Below, piece by piece: positions 33,720 to 41,013 of a stretch of DNA of 64,000 bases (its first letter is position 1; the number at the start of each line of letters is the position of its first letter). The stretch lies in assembly GCA_963703605.1 (NCBI GenBank), contig CAVPFC010000062.1, positions 37,597 through 101,596 on the forward strand. The letters run 5' to 3'. The position numbers and the translations under genes were made by a program. The notes beneath the pieces were generated by a model that saw only the letters and a program-made list of their open reading frames with translations, had not been told where the DNA came from and did not search any database. Source of the DNA: DASXKD01 sp963703605. GTDB taxonomy: Bacteria; Actinomycetota; Actinomycetes; Streptosporangiales; Streptosporangiaceae.

Positions 33720-35003
33720 CTACCAGGTTTCGTAGATGGGGATGTTGCCGTTGGCCGGGGCGAGGGGGACCAGCCGCCCGTGGTCGATCCAGCCGTTCAC
33801 GCGTGCCTTGCCCGCGCCCGCATCGAGGATCAGGTAACGGCCCGAAGGGTCGGCGCTAAAGAACCTCTCGAAGAACCCCGCGAAACGCGACCCGGTGTGC
33901 GCCTGGTAGAGCACGCTTGGCTGCCGGCCGGAGCCGAGCGGGATCCGGGACACCGTCAGCGTGCACGCTCCGCGCCGGGGACAGTCCGTCAGGAGCGCGG
34001 TGACCGCCGTGCCGTCGGGGCTGATGAACGCGCCCGACAGGGACGTGCCGTGCGGTTTGAGCTTGGCGCTGTTGAGGAGCACCTGGCCTTTTTCCAGCGA
34101 GCCGCCCCCGGCGGCCGGGCCATAGGCCCGCACCTGCGTGTCGGCGTGGCCGTTGCAGTTGACGGCGTAGCGGCTCCGGGGACAGCGCGCTTGCAGCACC
34201 ACGAGATCGCGGCCGTCGCCGGTGAAGGAGATGTCCGTGGCACTGGCGTACTGCAGGGCGCCAGGCACGTAGGGCCCGTTGCGCCAGAGGGCCCTCGCGC
34301 CGGTCCTGGTGTTGATGACGAAGATCCCCTCGGGGGCTTCGTTGGTGGCCATCTGGCCCGAGCGCGAGGGCTGGACGACCTCGACGGCGACTTCGGAGCC
34401 ATCGGGCGCGGCCCCGATGCTGACGGCCCACCCGCTCAGCGTGCTGCCTTTGACCAGCGAGTAGCCGCTGATCCGGCCCGAGCTGGTCACCTGGAACCGG
34501 TAGATGCGCGATTCGATGGAGGTGATCTTTCCTGGCCGCCTGGGCAGTCCCGGCCCCCTGCCCCGGCCCGGCGCCTGCCGCCAGATGGAGCAGATCATGA
34601 AGAACGTCTGGTTGTCGGCGGCGGCCACTGGCACGTTCCCCTGCGCGCAGCTCGAGCCCGGCAGCGGGTCCCCGACGACGGCCGTTACCCGGCCGGAGGC
34701 CCTGGCCCGCACGGCCGTGACGAGATTCTGCGACCCCGGGCCGGAACCCAGGGAGACGTAATAGCGTGGCGGGCCGGCGTGCTCGCCAGTGCCTCCTGCC
34801 GCGTGCTTGCCGAGGTGCAGCACCCCGGCGGACACGGCCGCGCCGAGCCCGACCGCGAGCACCACAGCCAGGCCCGCGGCGCCCGCTTGTGCCGCCCAGC
34901 GCCGCATCGCGCGGCGGCGCACCGCCTCGACGGTCACCCGGTGCGGCGGGTCACCGGCCTCGGCGATCATCAGCTCACGCAACTGCTGTTCCACGGGACT
35001 CAC
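33720..35003 (-). CDS. membrane-anchored protein coupled to SigE-family sigma factor
   Basis: 427 residues from a GTG at 35003 that overlaps the sigma gene stop by 4 bp. An N-terminal cytosolic stretch of about 35 residues (VEQQLRELMIAEAGDPPHRVTVEAVRRRAMRR) is followed by one membrane helix (about 38-60) and a large outer part. That part is rich in beta structure with propeller-like strands (GISPDG-type loops such as AFISPDGTAVTALL and FSADPSGRYLIL). Translational coupling suggests it regulates the sigma factor, although no zinc anti-sigma motif (HxxxCxxC) is seen. Confidence 0.75.
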   Translation of the reverse strand: MSPVEQQLRELMIAEAGDPPHRVTVEAVRRRAMRRWAAQAGAAGLAVVLAVGLGAAVSAGVLHLGKHAAGGTGEHAGPPRYYVSLGSGPGSQNLVTAVRARASGRVTAVVGDPLPGSSCAQGNVPVAAADNQTFFMICSIWRQAPGRGRGPGLPRRPGKITSIESRIYRFQVTSSGRISGYSLVKGSTLSGWAVSIGAAPDGSEVAVEVVQPSRSGQMATNEAPEGIFVINTRTGARALWRNGPYVPGALQYASATDISFTGDGRDLVVLQARCPRSRYAVNCNGHADTQVRAYGPAAGGGSLEKGQVLLNSAKLKPHGTSLSGAFISPDGTAVTALLTDCPRRGACTLTVSRIPLGSGRQPSVLYQAHTGSRFAGFFERFFSADPSGRYLILDAGAGKARVNGWIDHGRLVPLAPANGNIPIYETW

Positions 35004-35512
35004 CGGGCCTCTTGCTCGATCATGCCGGCCAGCTGCGGGTTCTCCCGCAATTTGGCCAGCGCCTGCGACATCGTCGCCTTGACCGTGCCGACCGCGCAGT
35101 TCAGCAGCTGTGCCACCTGAGCCTCGGGCAGGTCGTCGTACACCCGCAGCACCAGCACCGCCCGCTGGCGCGGGGTCAGCGATCCGAGGGCCCCCCGGAG
35201 CCCGATCCGCACGGTCACCTCCTCCGCCATGTCCCCGGCGGCAGCGGTCTCGGGCATCACCGCCGAGGGTTTCTCCCCGCGCCAGCGGCGGCGGCTCCAC
35301 GTCGTCCAGGTGTTCACCAGCACCTTGCGCACGTAGATCTCGGGATCGTCGCGCCGCGTGATCCGCTCCCAGCGCGGCCACGCCCGCGCCAGGGCCGTCT
35401 GGACCAGGTCCTCGGCCAGGGCCCAGTCGCCGGTGAGCAGGTACGCCGTTCGCTGCAGGGCACGCTCGCGCGCCTCGACGAACTGCGCGAAGCCTTCGGC
35501 CACGGCCGCCAC
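35000..35512 (-). CDS. SigE-family ECF RNA polymerase sigma factor
   Basis: 170 residues from the GTG at 35512; the frame is open further up but without similarity. Region 2: FAQFVEARERALQRTAYLLTGDWALAEDLVQTALARAW; region 4: LTPRQRAVLVLRVYDDLPEAQVAQLLNCAVGTVKATMSQALAKLREN. The TGDW...AEDLVQ pattern is that of the actinobacterial SigE-type family. It is translated just before the coupled membrane protein. The promoter it recognises is unknown. Confidence 0.9.
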   Translation of the reverse strand: MAAVAEGFAQFVEARERALQRTAYLLTGDWALAEDLVQTALARAWPRWERITRRDDPEIYVRKVLVNTWTTWSRRRWRGEKPSAVMPETAAAGDMAEEVTVRIGLRGALGSLTPRQRAVLVLRVYDDLPEAQVAQLLNCAVGTVKATMSQALAKLRENPQLAGMIEQEAR

Positions 35513-35621
35513 CCACCCTTGGACAGGTCGACTGTCGCCTATATGACTACCTGGCCCTGCCCGGATGTTTAGGGCGTGTCCGCAAACCCTCACCGCCGCG
35601 CCCCGCGGGCGAGCCTCCCGG

Positions 35622-36734
35622 TCAGTCCGGCGGCTGGCCGGGGAAGCTGACCTCGATGTCGAGGCCGCCTTCGGGCTGGGCCCGCGAGGTGAGCGTGGCG
35701 CCGTGCGCGTCGGCGACGGCGCGGACGACGGCCAGGCCGAGGCCGTACCCGTCCGCGGTGCGGGTGCGCTCGCCACCGAGCCGCTGGAACGGCTCGAACA
35801 GCCGGTCGACCTCGCCGGGCGGGATCACCGCCCCGGTGTTGCTGATCCGCAACGTCGCCTGGCCGGCGGCCCTGATCGTGGACACCGCGACCCGGCCGCC
35901 GGCCACGTTGTACCGGATGGCGTTGTCCACCAGGTTCACCACCAGGCTCTCCGCGAGCCTCGGGTCACCCTTCGCCGGCGCCGCGGACAGTGCCGCGCTG
36001 ATCTCGACGCCCTGCCGCTCGGCGGCTTCGCGGCGGGCCAGCAGGACGTTACCGGCGATCTCGGCCAGGTCGAAGGGCTCCCACTCCTCGATGCCGCTCT
36101 CCCCGCTGGCCAGGGTGAGCAGCGCCGCGATGAGGCGCTCGGAGAACTCGCCCAGGGCCAGCGTCTGCTCGCAGGCGGACCGCAGCGTCGCCGCGCTGGC
36201 GTCCGGGTCGGCGAGCGCCACCTGCAGCAGGGTCCGTTCCGCGGTGAGCGGTGTGCGCAGCTCGTGCGAGGCGTTGGCCACGAAATGCCGCTGCGACTCG
36301 AACGCGGCCTCCAGCCGCCCGAACAGGTCGTCGAGCGTCTCCCCCAGCTCGGCGAACTCGTCGTGACGGCCGCCCAGGGCCAGCCGCCGGCTCAGGTTGC
36401 TCGCGGAGATGTCCCGGGCGGCGGCGGTGATCGTGCGCAGCGGCCGCAGCAGCCGCCCGGCGATGAGCCAGCCGCCCGCGACCGCGAGCAGCACCACGAC
36501 CGGGACGGCGATGGCGCCGATGATCTCCTTGTTGCGTTCGGCATTGTTCAGCGCGGCGGCGATCGCCGCCGCGTGCGGCCCGGCCTCGACCGACCCCGAC
36601 CCTTGCAGCGGGACGAGGAGGACCAGCAGGCCGCCGCCCAGAATGGCGAGCAGCCCGCCGTAGAGCAGGGTGAGCTGCGTGCGCAGCGTCGGCCGCAACC
36701 GGGCCAGCGAGACCACCTCGCGGTAGACGAACAT
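35622..36734 (-). CDS. two-component sensor histidine kinase
   Basis: 370 residues from the ATG at 36734. Two membrane helices (about 20-45 and 70-95) flank a very short outer loop; a HAMP linker follows (LLRPLRTITAAARDIS). The His box is FVANASHELRTPLT, the N box LVVNLVDNAIRYN and the G box GYGLGLAVVRA. The short extracytoplasmic loop (about 25 residues) suggests sensing in or near the membrane, as with envelope-drug sensors next to ABC exporters. It starts 2 bp after the response regulator stop, so the two are one operon. Confidence 0.93.
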   Translation of the reverse strand: MFVYREVVSLARLRPTLRTQLTLLYGGLLAILGGGLLVLLVPLQGSGSVEAGPHAAAIAAALNNAERNKEIIGAIAVPVVVLLAVAGGWLIAGRLLRPLRTITAAARDISASNLSRRLALGGRHDEFAELGETLDDLFGRLEAAFESQRHFVANASHELRTPLTAERTLLQVALADPDASAATLRSACEQTLALGEFSERLIAALLTLASGESGIEEWEPFDLAEIAGNVLLARREAAERQGVEISAALSAAPAKGDPRLAESLVVNLVDNAIRYNVAGGRVAVSTIRAAGQATLRISNTGAVIPPGEVDRLFEPFQRLGGERTRTADGYGLGLAVVRAVADAHGATLTSRAQPEGGLDIEVSFPGQPPD

Positions 36735-36736
36735 CT

Positions 36737-37399
36737 CTAGAAGTCTCCGATCCGGTAGCCGCCCTCGCGGACGGTGTCGATGACCGGCGGGTCGCCGAGC
36801 TTGGCCCGCAGCCGGCGGATCGTGGTCTTCACCGTGGTGGTGAACGGGTCGGCCGCCTCGTCCCACACCCGGTCGAGGAGTTCTTCGGCGGAGACGGCCC
36901 GGCCGCCGGAGGCGAGCAGGCACTCCAGGACCGCGAACTCCTTCGGGGACAGCTCCAGGCGCCGGCCGGCCCGGAACGCCGTCCGGGCGCTCGGGTCGAG
37001 GGTGACGTCACCGCTGGTGAGCGTCGGCGGCAGCGCGGCGGCGGAACGGCGGGCGAGGGCGCGGACCCGGGCCACCAGCTCGGCGAAGTCGAACGGCTTG
37101 GGCAGGTAGTCGTCGGCGCCCAGGCCGAGGCCGTCCACCCGCTCCTTGACCGTGCTCGCCGCGGTCAGCATCAGCACCCGGCTCTGCGACTGTCCGGCCA
37201 CGATCTGGCGGCAGACCTCGTCGCCGTGCACCCCGGGCAGGTCCCGGTCGAGCACGATGACGTCGTAGCGGGTGACCGCCAGGTGCTCGAGCGCGTCGTC
37301 GCCGTCGAGTACCACGTCGACCGCCATGCCCTCGCGGCGCAGCCCGGTCCCGATCGACCGGGCGAGGACCTCGAAGTCCTCCACGACAAGCACTCTCAT
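36737..37399 (-). CDS. OmpR/PhoB-family response regulator
   Basis: 220 residues from the ATG at 37399. Receiver: acidic VVEDFE, phospho-acceptor Asp51 (VIVLDRDLPG) and Lys about 101 (YLPKPF). The C-terminal winged helix is LELSPKEFAVLECLLAS...VKTTIRRLRAKLGDPPVIDTVREGGYRI. It is cotranscribed with the kinase at 35622 and divergent from an ABC exporter. The shared region carries a 17-bp perfect inverted repeat, the likely binding site. Confidence 0.94.
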   Translation of the reverse strand: MRVLVVEDFEVLARSIGTGLRREGMAVDVVLDGDDALEHLAVTRYDVIVLDRDLPGVHGDEVCRQIVAGQSQSRVLMLTAASTVKERVDGLGLGADDYLPKPFDFAELVARVRALARRSAAALPPTLTSGDVTLDPSARTAFRAGRRLELSPKEFAVLECLLASGGRAVSAEELLDRVWDEAADPFTTTVKTTIRRLRAKLGDPPVIDTVREGGYRIGDF

Positions 37400-37493
37400 G
37401 GTTCCCGCGTCCTTCCCGGGCTCTGCTGTTCCCGCCCGCGCCGTCCCCGCCAGCGTAAGGCGGGGTGACCTGGGCCAACGATGCCTTGGCGTG

Positions 37494-37534
37494 GGTGTCA
37501 GCACGGTGTCAGCCGCCGACACCGTGCTGACACC
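37494..37534. promoter_or_regulatory. 17-bp perfect inverted repeat, likely response-regulator operator
   Basis: GGTGTCAGCACGGTGTC (37494-37510) and its exact reverse complement (37518-37534) flank a 7-nt centre. Each arm holds two GGTGTC units 11 bp apart, the one-turn direct-repeat spacing used by OmpR-type regulators; a further GGTGTC follows at 37538. It lies between the regulator gene and the ABC exporter, so it may control both. Confidence 0.75.
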
Positions 37535-37595
37535 GCCGGTGTCATACAAACGCCCTGGAAGGCCGGCTCCGCCACACCGAGAAGGGCCATGACCA

Positions 37596-38537
37596 ATGGA
37601 AGCAACGATCGAAGTGACCGGGCTGCGCAAGCGGTTCGGGCCGACCGTGGCGCTGGACGGGATGTCGTTCACCGTTCCGCCGGGCCAGGTGACCGGGTTC
37701 ATCGGGCCGAACGGGGCGGGGAAGTCCACCACGATGCGGGTGATCCTGGGCCTGGACGCGCCCGAGGAGGGTTCGGCGCTGGTCGGCGGGCGGCCGTACG
37801 CGGCGCTGCGCCGCCCGCTGCGCCAGGTTGGGTCGCTGCTCGACGCCGCCGCCTTGCAGCCAAGCCGCACCGGGCGTAATCACCTGCTGTGGCTGGCCCA
37901 CTCGCAGGGCCTGGCCGCCCAGCGGGTCGATCAGGTGATCGGCCAGGCCGGCCTGGAGGTGGCCGCCCGGCGGCGGGCGGGCGGGTACTCGCTGGGCATG
38001 CGGCAGCGCCTTGGCATCGCGGCGGCGATGCTCGGCGACCCACCCGTGCTGATGCTGGACGAGCCGTTCAACGGCATGGACCCCGAGGGGATCATCTGGA
38101 TGCGGGGGTTCCTGCGGTCGCTGGCCGGCGAGGGCCGGGCCGTGCTGGTGTCCAGCCACCTGATGAGCGAGCTGGAGGACACCGCCGACCACCTGGTGAT
38201 CGTCGGCCGGGGCCGGGTGATCGCCGACACCAGCACCCGGGACCTGCTGGCGGCCGCGTCCGGTGACCGGGTCGTCCTGCGCACGGCCGCGCCGGACCGG
38301 GCGGCGGCGGTGCTGCGGCCCGCGGGCGCCAGCGTCGCCGAGGGCGGCGACGGCACGCTGACGCTGTCCGGGCTGGCCGCGGACAAGGTCGTGGCGCTGC
38401 TGGGCGAGAACTCGGTGCCATTCTCCGAGGTGTCGGCGCACCGCGCCACGCTGGAAGAGGCCTACCTGGAACTCACCCGCGACGCGGTCGAGTACCGGGC
38501 GAGCGAGCCCGCGGCCGGATTCGGGGCGGCGAGATGA
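37596..38537 (+). CDS. ABC transporter ATP-binding protein
   Basis: 313 residues. Walker A GPNGAGKST (37-45), ABC signature YSLGMRQRL (131-139), Walker B VLMLDEP (151-157) and SHLMSELEDTADHLVIVGRGRVI. The type is that of ABC-2 exporters for drugs or lantibiotics. It overlaps the first permease by 4 bp. Two permease genes follow, and the divergent two-component system probably regulates the unit. Confidence 0.94.
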   Translation: MEATIEVTGLRKRFGPTVALDGMSFTVPPGQVTGFIGPNGAGKSTTMRVILGLDAPEEGSALVGGRPYAALRRPLRQVGSLLDAAALQPSRTGRNHLLWLAHSQGLAAQRVDQVIGQAGLEVAARRRAGGYSLGMRQRLGIAAAMLGDPPVLMLDEPFNGMDPEGIIWMRGFLRSLAGEGRAVLVSSHLMSELEDTADHLVIVGRGRVIADTSTRDLLAAASGDRVVLRTAAPDRAAAVLRPAGASVAEGGDGTLTLSGLAADKVVALLGENSVPFSEVSAHRATLEEAYLELTRDAVEYRASEPAAGFGAAR

Positions 38538-40127
38538 CCGCGACGATGACGCCGGAGCGGTCCGGCACCGAGGTGGAGCGGGACGGCTTCGGGCGGGTGC
38601 TGCACGCCGAATGGACCAAGTTCCGCACCGTGCGCGGCTGGGTGATCGCCATGGTGATCGCCGCGGCGGTGACCGCGGGCGTCGGGCTGTGGGCCGCTTC
38701 CGGCCCGCAGAGCGGCTGCCAGCCGTCCGGGCCGAACGGCCCCATCGGCCCCCAGGTCGCCTGCAAGCCGGCCAACCCGGTGGGGCCCGGCGGCGAGGCG
38801 GTCGCCGACAGCTTCTACTTCGTGCACCGGACCCTGCCGCGCAGCGGCAGCATCACGGTCCGGGTGACGTCGCTGACCGGCCTGGTCTCGTCCAACGGCG
38901 GGATCGCGCCCGGCGCCAACCCGGAGCGGAACTTCGTGACGGGCCCCGTTCAGCCATGGGCCAAGGCGGGGATCATCGTCGAGCAGAGCCAGCGGCCGGG
39001 GTCGCCGTACGCGGCGATCATGGTCACCGGCCGGCACGGGGTGCGGATGCAGGACGACTACACCCAGGACACTCCGGGCCTGCCGGGCGCGGTCTCGGCC
39101 GCCGCACCGCGGTGGCTGCGGCTGGTCCGGTCCGGTGACACGCTCACCGGCTACGACTCCGCCGGCGGCACGCGCTGGATCCGGGTGGGCTCCGTCAGCC
39201 TGGCCGGCCTGCCCGCGGCGGTGCAGGCGGGCCTGTTCGTCACCTCCCCGCTCGCGGTGGCGGCGCAGAACGCCGCCCCGACCGTGGCCACCGCGGTCTT
39301 CGGCCACGTCCGCATGGCGGGCGCGCGGCCGGGCGGCGGGTGGCACGGCGCGGGGATCGGCGGGAAGGAGCAGTACCCGTCGCTGCCGGGCGGGTTCCGC
39401 CAGGCCGGCGCGCACCTTCACGGTCCACGGGTCGGGCGACATCGCGCCGATCGGGCCCTCCCCGGCGGGCCTGGGCAAGCCCGCGGACGACGGCCTGGTA
39501 GGCGCGTTCGTCGCGCTGATCGTGGTGATCGTGGTGGGCGCGATGTTCATGACCGCCGAGTACCGGCGCGGCCTGATCCGCACCACGCTCGCCGCGAGCC
39601 CGGCGCGGGGCCAGGTCCTGGCCGCCAAGGCCGTCGTGATCGGCTCGGTCAGCTTCGTGGCGGGCCTGATCGGCGCCGCGCCCGTCATCCCGGCCGGCGT
39701 GAGCCTGCTCCGCGCCCACGGCAACTACGTGTTCCCGATGAGCGCGCTCACCGAGGTGCGCCTGATCGCCGGGACCGCGGCGCTGCTCGCCGTGACCGCG
39801 ATCCTGGCCCTGGCCGCCGGCACGATCATGCGGTCCAGCGCCGCGGCGATCACCGCGGCCGTCGCGCTGGTGGTGGTGACGTACTTCTTCGCCGCGCCGC
39901 TGGCCGTGCTGCCCCCGGGCGCCGCGGACTGGCTGCTGCGGGTCACCCCCGCCGCCGGGTTCGCCGTCCAGCAGTACGTTCCCGCCTACCCCCAGGTGAG
40001 CAACGTGTACACCCCGCAGTACGGCTACTTCCCGCTGGCGCCGTGGGCCGGGTTCGCCGTGCTGTGCCTGTGGGCCGCGCTTGCCCTGTGGCTGGCCGCT
40101 TGGCTGTTGCGCCGGAGGGACGCGTGA
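38534..40127 (+). pseudogene. ABC-2 type permease, frameshifted in the middle
   Basis: The N-half starts MTATMTPERSG...LHAEWTKFRTVRGWVIAMVIAAAV with one membrane helix, then a large extracytoplasmic domain with a galactose-binding-like look (FYFVHRTLPRSGSITVRVTS...ITGYDSAGGTRWIRVG). Near 39405 the frame shifts. The C-half then carries the remaining helices (GAFVALIVVIVVGAMFMTAEYRRGLIRTTLAASPARG, ...ALALWLAAWLLRRRDA). Both halves are well preserved; read across one indel this is a single permease of about 530 residues. A sequencing error is as likely as a true pseudogene. Confidence 0.75.
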
Positions 40128-40968
40128 GCGCGGCGGCGCGCGCCAGACCGGCGGGCACGCGGCAGGCGGCGCGGGCAGGCCTGCTGGGCGCCGGGATGCC
40201 CTGCGCGCGGAGTGGACCAAGCTGCGTACGCTGCCGGGCACCGGCTGGCTGCTGCTCGGCGCGGTCGCCGCGACCGTGATCGTCGGCGCCACGGTGTCCG
40301 CGAGCCTGGCCTGCACGTCCTCGGGCGGCTGCCACCCCGACGTCACCAAGCTCAGCCTCAGCGGGGCGGAGCTGGGCCAGGCGATCGTGGCCATCGTGGC
40401 CGTGCTGGCGGTCAGCGGCGAGTACGCCACCGGCATGATCCGGATCACCCTGGCCGCGACGCCCCGCCGGACCGCGGTGCTCGCCGCCAAGGCCGCGGTC
40501 GTGGCCGCGGTGACGCTGGCGGCCGGCACCGTCGCGGTCCTCGGCTCGGTGCTGGCCGGGCGGCTGATCCTGCCCGGCCACGGGTACACCCCGGCCCACG
40601 GTTACCCGGCGCTGTCCCTGGCCGACGGCACGGTGCTGCGCGCCGCCGCGGGGACCGTGCTCTACCTGGCCCTGGTCGGGCTGCTCAGCCTCGGCGTGGC
40701 CACGGCGGTACGGGACGGCGCGGTGGCCATCGGGGCCGTGCTCGGCCTGCTGTACCTGTTCCCGATCCTCAGCCAGGTGGTGGGCAGCCCGGGGGTGGCG
40801 CGGCACCTCGATCAGGTCGGGCCGATGACCGCCGGGCTGGAGATCCAGGACAGCACCGGCCTGCACGGCCTGCCCATCAGCCCATGGGCGGGCCTGGGCG
40901 TGACCGCCGCCTGGGCCGCGGCCGCGCTGCTGGCCGGCGGCCTGCTGCTCCGGCTGCGCGACGCGTGA
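40124..40968 (+). pseudogene. second ABC-2 type permease, frameshifted near its start
   Basis: The GTG at 40124 overlaps the previous stop by 4 bp and begins VSAAARARPAG. The conserved start of the membrane domain, RDALRAEWTKLRTLPGTGWLLLGAV, is in another frame, so an indel lies near 40200. The rest is intact, with six probable helices (SGEYATGMIRITLAATPRRTAVLAAKAAVV, ILSQVV...). It ends LLLRLRDA like the first permease. Alternatively, a shorter start inside the second frame may be used. Confidence 0.7.
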
Positions 40969-40988
40969 GCAAGCGCCGGCCCCGCCGC

Positions 40989-41005
40989 CCCATCACTGTG
41001 ATGGG
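40989..41005 (+). promoter_or_regulatory. 17-bp palindrome before the LAL regulator
   Basis: CCCATCACTGTGATGGG is an 8-1-8 perfect palindrome ending 8 bp before the GTG of the regulator gene. The size fits a dimer operator; it is too tight to be a good terminator loop. It may mediate autoregulation or act as a weak terminator for the ABC operon. Confidence 0.45.
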
Positions 41006-41013
41006 ATGGGCGT

